Assembly: GCA_038400315.1 (NCBI GenBank)
Contig: CP151667.1
Coordinates: 4,351,174-4,415,173 of the forward strand
Direction: 5' to 3'
Source: Isosphaeraceae bacterium EP7
GTDB lineage: Bacteria; Planctomycetota; Planctomycetia; Isosphaerales; Isosphaeraceae
DNA: 64,000 bases
The notes under the pieces are model-generated. The model searched no databases. It was given only the letters and a program-made list of their open reading frames with translations, and had not been told where the DNA came from. A program made the position numbers and the translations under genes. Below, piece by piece: positions 1 through 9,288 of the stretch. Each line of letters begins with the position of its first letter. Position 1 is the stretch's first letter.

Positions 1-168
1 CGCGGTCCGGGCCGTGGCCATGCACAGGAGGATGCCAATCCAGTCGCGGGGCCGCCCACGCCAGCCGTCCGGGCCGTGGGCCGCCAGGGCGGCGCCCAGC
101 AAGGCGAACGGGAGCGCGAAGAGGGTGTGGCTGAAACGGACGAGCGAGAGATAGTCGCTGAGTCGCAA
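1..168 (-). CDS. UbiA-family prenyltransferase, N-terminal part (cut by window edge)
   Basis: Only the first 56 codons lie in the window; the gene continues beyond position 1. The reading starts MRLSDYLSLVRFSHTLFALP and runs into a hydrophobic helix. RFSHTLFALPFALLGAALA is the typical first membrane segment of UbiA-type 4-hydroxybenzoate/menaquinone-pathway polyprenyltransferases (family knowledge). The family moves a polyprenyl chain onto an aromatic acid in the membrane during quinone synthesis. The likely start is TTG at 166-168, the only usable start codon between the in-frame TAG at 217-219 and the conserved segment. Its ribosome site is weak. Whether it is UbiA or the futalosine-pathway relative cannot be told from this fragment. 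Confidence 0.7.
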   Translation of the reverse strand, partial: MRLSDYLSLVRFSHTLFALPFALLGAALAAHGPDGWRGRPRDWIGILLCMATARTA

Positions 169-402
169 GGCTTTGCCTGATAGACGGGTGTGGCGGGCGA
201 TCGGACTTGCCGGATGCTAACCGGATCGCCGCCCGGCCGTCCAGGACTCGGGTTGCCCGAGTCCACAGTCGCCCCATCCTTCGGGGCGGATCGAGGGCAG
301 ACCTGGCCCTTCGGTACGGGCGTCGACTTCTTGCGGGATGAGCGGAGATTCGGCCATATAGGTACCCAGTGATCGATTTCGACTCAACATGGAGATGAAT
401 GG

Positions 403-1029
403 ATGAGCAGCCCCAAATATCGGCGAATCTCCAAGGATGACGCCGCGGTCCTCTTCGTGGACCATCAATGCGGGCTCACCGCGCTGGTGCAGGACTACTC
501 GCCCTCGGAGTTCAAAAACAGCGTCCTGGCGCTGGCCGACATCGCCAGTTATTTCAAGCTTCCGACCATCCTGACGACCAGCTTCGAGGAAGGCCCCAAC
601 GGTCCGCTCGTGCCCGAATTGAAGTCGATGTTCCCCGACGCGCCTTATATTGCCCGCCCCGGGCAGATCAATGCCTGGGATAACGAGGATTTCGTCAACG
701 CCGTGAAGGCGACCGGCCGGAAGCAGCTGATCATCGCCGGGATCGTGACCGAGGTCTGCGTGGCCTTCCCGGCGCTCTCGGCGATCGAGGCGGGCTACGA
801 GGTCTTCGTCGTCACCGACGCCTCGGGGACGTTCGACAAGGCGAGCCGTGACGCCGCCTGGCTGCGGATGTCGGCCGCGGGCGTGCAGCTCGTCAACTGG
901 TTCGCCGCGGCTTCCGAGCTTCATCGCGACTGGCGCAATGACGTCGAGGGCTTCGGCAAGCTCCTCATCGACCACACGCCCATCTACATGGCACTGATGA
1001 CGGCACACAATAGCCGGAAGCAGGCTTGA
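403..1029 (+). CDS. ycaC: YcaC-like isochorismatase-fold hydrolase
   Basis: A 208-residue cysteine hydrolase of the isochorismatase superfamily, full length for the YcaC group. Visible motifs are LFVDHQ with the catalytic Asp20, the YIARPGQINAWDNEDF stretch around residues 82-97, and GIVTEVCVAFPAL with the nucleophile Cys119. The whole chain reads like Escherichia coli YcaC, whose substrate is unknown; the protein is probably cytosolic and oligomeric (family knowledge). ATG at 403 follows a GGAG-like site. The gene stands alone, divergent from the UbiA-like gene and convergent with the glycine-zipper gene, and is followed by a long perfect hairpin. The family call is secure; the substrate is not known. 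Confidence 0.9.
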   Translation: MSSPKYRRISKDDAAVLFVDHQCGLTALVQDYSPSEFKNSVLALADIASYFKLPTILTTSFEEGPNGPLVPELKSMFPDAPYIARPGQINAWDNEDFVNAVKATGRKQLIIAGIVTEVCVAFPALSAIEAGYEVFVVTDASGTFDKASRDAAWLRMSAAGVQLVNWFAAASELHRDWRNDVEGFGKLLIDHTPIYMALMTAHNSRKQA

Positions 1030-1049
1030 TCGCGGAGCGTCAAAACGAG

Positions 1050-1087
1050 ATTCGCGTCGCCCTGCCATCGGGCAGGGCGACGCGAAT
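1050..1087. terminator. Perfect 17-bp hairpin between convergent genes
   Basis: Positions 1050-1066 pair without mismatch with 1071-1087 around a 4-base loop (ATCG). The hairpin sits 20 bases after the YcaC-like stop codon and about 80 bases beyond the stop of the convergent minus-strand gene. It is symmetrical and can act on both strands. There is no long T run, so the termination role is inferred from position and stem strength. Confidence 0.6.
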
Positions 1088-1170
1088 TGATGAATCAAGC
1101 ACATGCTCGGGCGTTTGAACGTAACGTGCTCAAACGTCGGCGCTCGCGCGTCCAGGGGGGTGCCGGCGGT

Positions 1171-1641
1171 TCAGATCCGGTCCCAGGCGTCGCGGGTGGC
1201 GTGCTTGGCCTTTTCCCAGCCCAGCTTGGTGTTGTGCTTGGTCGCTTCCCAGCCGGACTTCAACTCGGCCTCGGCGTCCTGGAAGCTGGTGTGGGCGGAC
1301 TTGGCGCGGGATTCCCAGCCGTACTGATAGGCGGGCGCGTAGTCGTCGTAGGTCGCGTCCGAGGAGGCATAGGGACGAGACTTGTAATTTTCGCGCCAGT
1401 AGGACGCCTCGGCGGTCGGGTCGATCGATTCGGCGACGCCCTTGCCGGCGAGGCCGCCAGCGACGGCACCGACGACCGCGCCGATGGCCGCACCAACCGG
1501 GCCGGCCGCCATGCCGATGGCCGCACCGGCCGCGCCGGCGCCAGCCGCGCCCAGGCCGGTGCCGACCGGGTGCGCACCCGGCTCACCGGTGATCGGGTCG
1601 CGGTTTTCGTCACGGTTCTTATCTTCGGGATTGATGGCCAT
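1171..1641 (-). CDS. Glycine-zipper small protein, unknown function
   Basis: A 156-residue protein of unknown function. After a short charged start (MAINPEDKNRDENRD), residues about 30-70 are almost entirely Gly/Ala with Val/Ile in a GxxxG-like glycine-zipper pattern, long enough to cross a membrane about twice. A hydrophilic tail follows, rich in Tyr, Trp, Lys and Ala and with a DYAPAYQYGW motif. Similar glycine-zipper proteins of bacteria associate with membranes or the outer membrane (family knowledge). I chose ATG at 1639-1641 because GGAG lies 7 bases upstream; a GTG at 1680 would add 13 residues but has no clear ribosome site. It is divergent from yifB. A stress or envelope role is a guess. 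Confidence 0.6.
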   Translation of the reverse strand: MAINPEDKNRDENRDPITGEPGAHPVGTGLGAAGAGAAGAAIGMAAGPVGAAIGAVVGAVAGGLAGKGVAESIDPTAEASYWRENYKSRPYASSDATYDDYAPAYQYGWESRAKSAHTSFQDAEAELKSGWEATKHNTKLGWEKAKHATRDAWDRI

Positions 1642-1880
1642 GAGTCGGCTCCGAGAGAGGAGGGGCGAATCTGCATTCACGGCAGGTGGAATTGCAAATG
1701 GAGTGCCACAGGAGGTTTCTGGTCGCGTGTGTCAAATCGGGGACGGTTATTGACCGGGATGCCCATTCGGGTGGACAATCGTACCCGACCGACCGTCGGG
1801 GCGCCGCCGCGGGCGACGCAGTCGAAATGGCCCTTCGATGCCGAGCGGGGCCGGTCCCTCGATCCAGGCACCTCGACCAC

Positions 1881-3416
1881 ATGCTGGCCAAGCTCAGCTC
1901 GTATACGCTCATCGGCATTGATGCCGCCCCGGTTGCCGTCGAGGTCGACGTCTCGTCTTCGTCGATGCCCAAGACTGTTCTTGTCGGGCTGGCCGAGGCG
2001 GCCGTCCGCGAGAGCACGCATCGGGTGGAGCGGGCGCTGGTCAACTCGGGCTACCGACGGCCCGACGACCGCGTGATCATCAACCTGGCCCCGGCGGACA
2101 TCAAGAAGGACGCGGGAGGGCTCGACCTGCCCATCGCGCTGGGCCTCTTGATCGGAAGCGGCCAGGTGCGCTGCGATCGACCGGGCCGGTTCGCGGTGAT
2201 CGGCGAGCTAGCGCTCGACGGCCAGACCCGGGCCATCAAGGGGGCCCTGGCGATGGCCCTGACGGCGTCGTCCGAAGGGATCGACGGGCTCCTCGTCCCC
2301 GAGGCCAACGCGGCCGAGGCCGCGGTCGTCGAAGGGTTGCCCATCTACGCGGTCGGCAGCCTGGCGCAGGCGGTTGGCTTCCTTTCCGGCCAACTCGACC
2401 TGGAGCCGACGCGGGTCGACCTGGACGACGTCTTCACCCGGCTGGCACGCTACGAGGAAGACTTCGTCGACGTCAAAGGCCAGGACTACGCCAAGCGTGC
2501 CCTCCTGATCGCGGCCAGCGGCTCGCATAATGTCCTGATGATCGGACCTCCCGGCACGGGGAAGACGCTGCTGGCCCGCCGGCTGCCCACGATCATGCCC
2601 TCGCTGACGCCCGCGGAGAGCCTGGAAACCACGCGCATCTATAGCGCCATGGGCCTGCTAAAGTCGGGCGAGCCCCTGATGGCCGTCCGCCCCTTCCGCT
2701 CGCCCCACCACTCGGTCTCGGACGCGGGACTGGTCGGCGGCGGAAGCACGCCCCATCCCGGCGAGATTTCGCTCGCACACAAGGGGGTCTTGTTCCTGGA
2801 CGAGCTGCCCGAGTTCAACCGCAAGACCCTGGAAGTGCTGCGCCAGCCGCTGGAAGAGGGGCAGGTGACCATCAGCCGAGCCTTGCGGAGCACCACCTTC
2901 CCCGCCGACTTCGTGCTGGTTGCGGCGATGAACCCTTGCCCCTGCGGCTATCGATCCGACCCGCGCCGGGCTTGCACGTGCACGCCCCCGCAGGTGGACC
3001 GCTACCTGAGCCGGATTTCCGGGCCGCTGCTCGACCGGATCGACCTGCACGTGGAGGTCCCCGCCGTGCCGTTTGCGCAGCTGAACGAGGCCCCGCCGGG
3101 CCCGACCTCGGCGGAATTCCTCGCCCTGGTCGTGAAGGCCCGTGCGCGTCAGGCCAGGAGGTTCGGCCCGAAGGGGACGGCGGTCAACGGCCGGATGACC
3201 CCCCGGCAAGTGCGGAAGTACGCGGTCCTGGGGCCCGACGCCTCGTCGCTGCTGCGGGCGGCGATGGAGGAGCTGGGCCTCTCAGCGCGAGCCCACGATA
3301 AAGTCTTGCGCGTCGCGCTCACCATCGCCGACCTGGAGGGGGTCGACACGATCCAGGGTCATCACGTTGCCGAGGCCGTCGGTTACCGATCGCTGGACCG
3401 AGGAGTTTTCTGCTAA
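1881..3416 (+). CDS. comM: YifB/ComM-family Mg-chelatase-like AAA+ ATPase
   Basis: A 511-residue protein, normal length for YifB/ComM. The N-terminal domain (residues 1-170) carries the Lon-like S5 fold pattern typical of the family, beginning MLAKLSSYTLIGIDA. A Walker A, GPPGTGKT, lies at about 222-229, a Walker B, FLDELPEF, near 300, then MNPCPCG with a Cys cluster (CTCTPPQ) and the Mg-chelatase C-terminal domain. ComM is a hexameric helicase that helps branch migration during natural transformation in some bacteria (family knowledge); its role here is inferred. Upstream in-frame starts reach 1686, but the conserved protein begins at ATG 1881. The intergenic region to the divergent glycine-zipper gene is 239 bases. 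Confidence 0.92.
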   Translation: MLAKLSSYTLIGIDAAPVAVEVDVSSSSMPKTVLVGLAEAAVRESTHRVERALVNSGYRRPDDRVIINLAPADIKKDAGGLDLPIALGLLIGSGQVRCDRPGRFAVIGELALDGQTRAIKGALAMALTASSEGIDGLLVPEANAAEAAVVEGLPIYAVGSLAQAVGFLSGQLDLEPTRVDLDDVFTRLARYEEDFVDVKGQDYAKRALLIAASGSHNVLMIGPPGTGKTLLARRLPTIMPSLTPAESLETTRIYSAMGLLKSGEPLMAVRPFRSPHHSVSDAGLVGGGSTPHPGEISLAHKGVLFLDELPEFNRKTLEVLRQPLEEGQVTISRALRSTTFPADFVLVAAMNPCPCGYRSDPRRACTCTPPQVDRYLSRISGPLLDRIDLHVEVPAVPFAQLNEAPPGPTSAEFLALVVKARARQARRFGPKGTAVNGRMTPRQVRKYAVLGPDASSLLRAAMEELGLSARAHDKVLRVALTIADLEGVDTIQGHHVAEAVGYRSLDRGVFC

Positions 3417-3496
3417 GGTCAAAATGAGCAAGCCCGATCGTCGAAGTATGGGTGGTGAGTCGTGCAATCCCATCGCTCGGAGCAAGGGGGCATTCC

Positions 3497-5923
3497 GTGC
3501 CAATCACCTCGGTCGCGATCTGGCTGACCTTGCTGGCCACGGGTGCCACGCCGGATGGTGGCCAGCTGGAGGTCGACCCGCCCGCATTCCGGTTCGTCGG
3601 TACTGACGGCCTGGGCCAGATCGTCGTGACGGAAAACGACATCGACCGGACGGCCGATGCGACCTACGAGAGCCTTGATCCGGTTGTCGTCCAGGTCGAC
3701 GACCGGGGCGTGGCCCGGCCACTCGCCGACGGGGCGACCTCGATCGTCGTGCGGGTCGGATCACGCGCCTCGCGGATTTCGGTCGAAGTCACCGAGTCGG
3801 CAAACGGGCGGCCGGTTGCCTTCGAGTCTGACGTGGTCCCGATCTTCACCAGGCTCGGCTGCAATGGCGGCGGTTGCCACGGGAAATTGGCCGGTCAGAA
3901 TGGGTTTCGGCTGAGCCTGCTTGGGTTCGATCCGGCGATGGATCACGAGACGCTGGTCAAGGAGGGCCGGGGGCGTCGGGTGTTCCAGGCCGCGCCCGGG
4001 TCCAGCCTGGTGTTGGCGAAGGCGACCAATGCCTTGCCCCATGGCGGCGGTAGGAGACTCTCGGTCGACTCGGCCGAGTACCGCGTGATCGCACGCTGGA
4101 TCGCCCAGGGGGCCAGGTCCCCTGAGGGGCGGGGGAAGTTGGCGACGCGGATCGAAGCCAGGCCCCATTGGAGGAATCTTCCGGCCGGGGGCGGCCAGCA
4201 ACTCCGTGTGGTGGCCCACTACGCCGACGGGTCGCAGGCCGACGTCACCCAACTCGCGCAATTCCAATCCAATGCGGCCGACCTCGCCACGGTCGACGAG
4301 CGAGGGCATATCCTGGCCGGCCGGGGCGTCGGCGAAGCCGCCATCATGGCCCGGTTCAACGGGTTGGTGGCCGTCGCGCGAGCGACCCTCGCACGTCCGC
4401 CGGTCGAGGGAGAGGCAGCCGTCGCCGATCCCCCGGCCAGGAATTTCATCGACCCGCTCGTGATGGGAAAGCTCCGCTCGCTGGGCCTTGCTCCGAGCCC
4501 GGACTGCACCGACGCGGAGTTCGCCCGGCGCTCGTCGCTGGACCTTTGCGGCGTCCTCCCACGGCCTTCCGACGTCGCCGCGTTCGAGGCCGACACCAGG
4601 CCCGACAAGCGTGAGCGGTGGGTCGACCGGCAGGTCGAGCGTCCCGAATATGCCGACCTGTTCGCGATGAAGTGGTCGGCGATCCTCAAGAACAAATCCC
4701 CGTTCGGCCCCAGGTCGCAGCCGGCCACTTACGCGTTCCATGCCTGGATCCGCCAGGCGATGGCCGAGAATATGCCCTATGACCGATTTGTCACCGCGAT
4801 CGTCGCGGCCAGGGGAGACGCCCTCGTCAACCCGCCGGTCGTCTGGTATCGCGGGGTGTCCACCGTCGAATCCCAGGCCGACGACACCGCCCAGCTCTTC
4901 CTCGGCCTGAGGATTCAGTGCGCTCGCTGCCACCATCATCCATTCGAGCGCTGGAGCCAGGACGACTACTACGCCTTCGCCTCGATCTTCGCGCGGATCG
5001 ACCGCAAGCCGGGCTCCGACCCATTCAGCCCTCGCCTGTTCGTCAAGCCGAAGGGCCTGGCCACGCACCCGATCACGAAGCGAGATCTCCCCGCGAAACC
5101 ACTGGGGAGCCCCGCCTGGGCCGATCCCTCGGCCACACGCGACCCGAGGCAGGACCTGGCCGAGTGGATGGGACGGTCGGACAACCCGTTCTTCGCCCGG
5201 GCCCTGGTCAATCGTTACTGGAAGCACTTCCTCGGTCGGGGCCTGGTCGAGCCCGAGGACGACATGCGGGCGACGAATCCAGCCACCAACCCCGAACTTC
5301 TCGACGCGCTGGCCGATGATTTCGTCGCGCACGGTTTCGACCTGAAACGCCTCGTCCGCCTGATCGCTACGAGCCGGGCCTATGACCGGAGCAGCATGCC
5401 GATCCCTCAGAATGAAGGGGACCGCCAGAACTTCGCCAGGTTCTATCCGCGACGCCTGCCGGCCGAGATCCTCCTAGACGCTGTCAACGAGGCCGCCGGC
5501 ACCCGCGAGGCGTTCGCGAACGTGCCCGGCGAAACGCGAGCCGTGCAACTTGCCGACGCCGGGGCCGACTCGTATTTCCTCGACGTCTTCGGCCGCCCCG
5601 CCCGTGAGAGCGTCTGCGAATGCGAGCGGTCGCCCGAAGCGAATCTGGCGCAGACCCTCCACCTGCTCAACTCGCCGGAAATCCAGCAGAAGTTGACCGA
5701 GGGCAAGGGCCGGGCCCAAATTCTAGCCGCCGACTCCCGCCCCGATGCCGAGAAGCTCGACGAACTCTATCGCCTCTGCGTCAGTCGACCTCCGTCGGCC
5801 GACGAGCGTGAAACCTGCCTGGCCCACCTGGCACGCCGACGCTCTCAGGAGAGGCTTGTCCAGGGTTATGAAGACCTGATCTGGGCTCTGATCAATACCA
5901 AGGAATTCCAGTTCAATCGCTGA
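3497..5923 (+). CDS. Planctomycete DUF1549/DUF1553 protein with cytochrome-like and Ig-like regions
   Basis: An exported 808-residue protein of a group very common in planctomycetes. In order: a short hydrophobic leader (residues 4-16), a beta-rich region, a motif CNGGGCHGK (Cys122, Cys127, His128) like planctomycete cytochrome domains, a bacterial Ig-like stretch (about 225-300), the DUF1549 domain with CARCHHHPF (Cys475, Cys478, His479), and DUF1553 to the end. The second motif is a standard CxxCH heme site; the first is CX4CH. These proteins are thought to work outside the cytoplasm (family knowledge), but no reaction is established. I chose GTG 3497 because AAGGGGG lies 6 bases upstream. 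It heads a same-strand set with a TPR gene and a DUF1501 gene. Confidence 0.88.
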   Translation: MPITSVAIWLTLLATGATPDGGQLEVDPPAFRFVGTDGLGQIVVTENDIDRTADATYESLDPVVVQVDDRGVARPLADGATSIVVRVGSRASRISVEVTESANGRPVAFESDVVPIFTRLGCNGGGCHGKLAGQNGFRLSLLGFDPAMDHETLVKEGRGRRVFQAAPGSSLVLAKATNALPHGGGRRLSVDSAEYRVIARWIAQGARSPEGRGKLATRIEARPHWRNLPAGGGQQLRVVAHYADGSQADVTQLAQFQSNAADLATVDERGHILAGRGVGEAAIMARFNGLVAVARATLARPPVEGEAAVADPPARNFIDPLVMGKLRSLGLAPSPDCTDAEFARRSSLDLCGVLPRPSDVAAFEADTRPDKRERWVDRQVERPEYADLFAMKWSAILKNKSPFGPRSQPATYAFHAWIRQAMAENMPYDRFVTAIVAARGDALVNPPVVWYRGVSTVESQADDTAQLFLGLRIQCARCHHHPFERWSQDDYYAFASIFARIDRKPGSDPFSPRLFVKPKGLATHPITKRDLPAKPLGSPAWADPSATRDPRQDLAEWMGRSDNPFFARALVNRYWKHFLGRGLVEPEDDMRATNPATNPELLDALADDFVAHGFDLKRLVRLIATSRAYDRSSMPIPQNEGDRQNFARFYPRRLPAEILLDAVNEAAGTREAFANVPGETRAVQLADAGADSYFLDVFGRPARESVCECERSPEANLAQTLHLLNSPEIQQKLTEGKGRAQILAADSRPDAEKLDELYRLCVSRPPSADERETCLAHLARRRSQERLVQGYEDLIWALINTKEFQFNR

Positions 5924-6129
5924 GGAAACGCCCTTGGCCTCGGGGCAGGTTGTCCTGAGACGACAAATTTTCCGAAAGCGATTGATCTCTGGATTTTGGC
6001 GATGGATCGTTGGTGAAGTCACTGATAGCATGGATGCTAATCTGCGAGGCATCCACGCTCGACCGCCATGTTGGGTTTGGCGACGCATTCGAGGCCCGCA
6101 GTTGCTGTCACCTCTACGGACTCCTCCCA

Positions 6130-9100
6130 GTGAACGAACCCAATCCAGAGAAGCCGCGGGGTCGCCGTTCGCCCGGTAACTTCGTCGTCGGATTCGTCGC
6201 CCTGGTCGTTCTTGTCGGGGCCGGGAGTGTGATCTGGGGAGCCATCGGCGAGGACGTCAAGCAGGCCATCGCCCAGGCCAGGCTCGCCGTCGCCGCGAAG
6301 CCCTTGGCACAGGTTGCCGCCGCGCCCCGACCGCCAGTCGCCGCCGCTCCGGTCCCGATCGAGGAGGATGAATCGGCCTACTGGAGCGATGTCTCAATCT
6401 ACAAGGCAAGGCCGGGGCGGCCGATCCCGATCGTGGTTCTCCAGCGAGGTAAACAGCCCGAAACCGCGGAGAATTACTCGATTTACCTGGGGCTCCTGGC
6501 CCGCGATATGGTCCGCCAGGGCCTGCTCATCTCGGCCCGCGAGGAACTGGGCGCCTTGACTCGCGACGTGCCCATCGGCGACCACGCGCCTGCGGGCGAG
6601 CCCGACGTCCGCTTTCGCATCGGGTCGCAATTCCTGCGCGAATACGAGTTGCCCCCGGGAGAGACCCCCCACGGCAGGATCACGATCGTCGAGGGGCAGG
6701 GGGAGACACGGAAGGTCGTCTGGGCGACCCGTGTCGACTACAAGCTGCCAATCGCCCCCGATTACAGCCAGCTGGCCGGCGAGGTCGAGGGTTTTTCTCG
6801 CAAGGAATTCCGCCGCGCCCTCGAAGGCCTTGGCCTGAAGCGCACGGAGCCTGCGCCGGCCCGCCAGCCGGAGGCCCCCCTTCCCGAGAAGGTGGAAGCG
6901 AGCCTGAAGCAGCCGGTCGAGACCGAGCAATTCGCGGCGATCCGCGCCTTGCACTCGGAGATCCGGCGGGGTGGCGAATCGAGGACGCTGCTGGTCGCCC
7001 TGGCCAGGGCCTACGCCCATCTCGGCTCGCTCTCGGAAGGGCAGTGGACCTCCGATTCCAACGCGTTCCAGGCCAGATCGTTGCTGTACGGGCGGCGTGC
7101 CCTCTCGCTCGACGAGAACAATCCCGAGGCCCTGAGCGGCCTAGCCTATGCCGAGGCGGTCGTCGGCCTGAACAGGCCGGCGAGCCAGCACTTCTTCGAG
7201 GCCGACGAGGCCGGGATGGTCGGCCCGGACCCCGACTGGATCAGGATGATCAGGGCCTTTCTCCTGTCCGATTGCAAGACGCTGGCGACGATAGACTCGG
7301 AGAAGCCCGGCGACCCCTGGCCTGCCTACTTTCGATTCCTGTCGATCTCGCGGTCTTCGTCCATCTTCGACGGCCTCGACCGGGTGAATCGGCACGAGAT
7401 CGTCGAAGCCGGCCGGCACCTCCTGACGCGTGTGCCCGACTGTTATCGGGTCCACGACGGGCTGGCCGCCATCGGTGGGGTGTCGAATCTGCACCGGGCG
7501 ACGACCGAAGGCCAGGCTCTGTATGCGGGTGCCGTCCTCAGGCGAATTTCTACCTTGCAAGGGCTTCCCGCGCGGGTCGCGGGCCTGGTTGACGACGGTG
7601 GCCATCCCGACGAGGTCTCGCTTCGAAGGGCGTTTGATGAATCGGCCGGGGAAGACGAGGGAGACGTGACCTGGGGCGTGCTCGCCAGGCAGCTCCGCGA
7701 GATCCGCTTCACTCAGGTCTGCCGTCGCCTTTACTTCCTCACCGACTGGCTCAATGTCTCGCCCGCGGAGTTCGCCGAGCAGGTTACCCCCTACGTCGCC
7801 GACCACCCGAGCCGGTCGTATGTCGCCCTGTTCGCGGGCGTCGATGCCGAAGCGATCAAGGGGATTCGGGCCATTGACCTGGATGACATGCCGTACAGGG
7901 CGAATTCCATGTTCAAGCATCTGCAAGGGATCGACACGGCTTGGGCGGCACAAGCCGGCCTCATGGCCTGGTCGCGGAACGAACACGGGACGGTCCCGGG
8001 GATGGTCGAGAGGATCGCCGCGATCCGTGGCATCGGACTGAGTTCCGCGGCGCTTCAACTGCGTCAGCTCGACCCCTACTCGCCACTGGGCCGTGGCGCA
8101 TGGATTTACGTCGATGAGTCGCTCTCCGACAAGGAAGCCACGGAATGGCGAAAGGACCACGGGGGAGACGATACCTACGTGCTGGCCACGCTCGGCATCA
8201 AGCTCGAGGGCAAGAATAAGCTCGACGAGGCCCAGGAACTTCTGGAAGCGGCGCTGAAAGCCTCGCCCGATCTCTGGATCTTCGACGGCCTGGTGAACAT
8301 TTACCTGAAGACCGGCCGGGCCGACCGCTGGATCGCGGCGGTCGAGGAGTTCGTCAAGAACGAGGACATGGCCCTCGACCACTCCAAGGCGCTCATGGGC
8401 ATCGCCAAGTTCCTGATGGCCAAGGGCGAGTACGAGAAGGCCCGATCGTTCGCCGAGCGGGCGGCTGCGTCGTGGTCGGGCGACTCGATGCTCATGGCCG
8501 CCAAGTGCGCCGAGGCGATGCAGGATTGGGACGGGGCTGAGCGCTGGATCCGCCGGATCTCCGAACGCTATAGCAACGACTGGCTGTCCTGGGCCTACTG
8601 GTGCAAGCGGACCGGCCACGGGGACGCCAAGGCCGCCGCGGCGCTCGTGGAGGCACAGCTCGCTGCCGGTCGCGTACCGAGGCCCGACGAGGAACTTCAC
8701 GTCGCCATCATTCAGATTCTCGACGGCAAGCCCGAGAAGGCCCGAGAGAGGCTGGTACCTCGCTTCGCCGCGACGAATGACACGACCGACGGGGCCATCC
8801 TGGCCCTCGCCTGTGAGCTGGCCGGCGACAAGGCGGGCCGCGATGACGCGTTGAAGGCGATTGGCGACAACCCGAGCCCGAGCAGCCCCAGGACCGCGAA
8901 GGTCATGGGCAGGCTCGGTGTCTGGCTCGCCAAAGGGGATCCCAATGAACTCGACATGGAGGCGCTCAAGGCCGAGATCGAGGAACTCACAGCATCGAAA
9001 TGGCCCTCGACTTGCGCGATCCTCGCCCCCTTTCTCGAACGCAACGGTAAGCAGGAGGCCGCCCTCGAGTACTTCAACCTGGCGAACGCCGACCCGTGCT

Positions 9101-9174
9101 ATGCCTGGTTCAGGCTTATCGCCCAGGACGGCCTACGTGCCCGAGGTGTCGACCCGGGAATCTTCCCCTGGTAG
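6130..9174 (+). CDS. Large membrane-anchored TPR protein
   Basis: About 1,014 residues. A basic start is followed by one membrane helix (residues about 19-37), then an Ala/Pro-rich linker and a long Ala/Leu/Glu-rich helical region. From about residue 300 and again from about 670 to the end, the spacing of small and aromatic residues fits tetratricopeptide repeats, for example LDEAQELLEAALKASPDLW and YEKARSFAERAAASW. TPR arrays bind other proteins; no catalytic domain is visible. Most of the chain probably lies outside the cytoplasm. The start is uncertain: GTG 6130 gives a clean N-in anchor but has only a weak GGA upstream, and the frame is open to 6010. It sits between two planctomycete exported proteins and may scaffold them, which is inference. 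Confidence 0.7.
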   Translation: MNEPNPEKPRGRRSPGNFVVGFVALVVLVGAGSVIWGAIGEDVKQAIAQARLAVAAKPLAQVAAAPRPPVAAAPVPIEEDESAYWSDVSIYKARPGRPIPIVVLQRGKQPETAENYSIYLGLLARDMVRQGLLISAREELGALTRDVPIGDHAPAGEPDVRFRIGSQFLREYELPPGETPHGRITIVEGQGETRKVVWATRVDYKLPIAPDYSQLAGEVEGFSRKEFRRALEGLGLKRTEPAPARQPEAPLPEKVEASLKQPVETEQFAAIRALHSEIRRGGESRTLLVALARAYAHLGSLSEGQWTSDSNAFQARSLLYGRRALSLDENNPEALSGLAYAEAVVGLNRPASQHFFEADEAGMVGPDPDWIRMIRAFLLSDCKTLATIDSEKPGDPWPAYFRFLSISRSSSIFDGLDRVNRHEIVEAGRHLLTRVPDCYRVHDGLAAIGGVSNLHRATTEGQALYAGAVLRRISTLQGLPARVAGLVDDGGHPDEVSLRRAFDESAGEDEGDVTWGVLARQLREIRFTQVCRRLYFLTDWLNVSPAEFAEQVTPYVADHPSRSYVALFAGVDAEAIKGIRAIDLDDMPYRANSMFKHLQGIDTAWAAQAGLMAWSRNEHGTVPGMVERIAAIRGIGLSSAALQLRQLDPYSPLGRGAWIYVDESLSDKEATEWRKDHGGDDTYVLATLGIKLEGKNKLDEAQELLEAALKASPDLWIFDGLVNIYLKTGRADRWIAAVEEFVKNEDMALDHSKALMGIAKFLMAKGEYEKARSFAERAAASWSGDSMLMAAKCAEAMQDWDGAERWIRRISERYSNDWLSWAYWCKRTGHGDAKAAAALVEAQLAAGRVPRPDEELHVAIIQILDGKPEKARERLVPRFAATNDTTDGAILALACELAGDKAGRDDALKAIGDNPSPSSPRTAKVMGRLGVWLAKGDPNELDMEALKAEIEELTASKWPSTCAILAPFLERNGKQEAALEYFNLANADPCYAWFRLIAQDGLRARGVDPGIFPW

Positions 9175-9288
9175 ACGACTGACGCTGTTGGGATGGTACG
9201 ATCGAAGTTCCATGGAGGTTGGCCGCCGGGCCGATGTTCCGGCGGGAGATGCACCGATCTCGGCCCGGTAGGGGAGGGGTAATCGGCC

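Noticed and set aside
3761-5332. 523-codon minus-strand frame opposite the DUF1549/DUF1553 gene
   Set aside because: It is the antisense of a clear conserved gene, has no recognisable domain and fits the common effect of high G+C on reading frames.
7141-8700. 519-codon minus-strand frame opposite the TPR gene
   Set aside because: Same reason: antisense to a protein with helical repeats and no family match visible.
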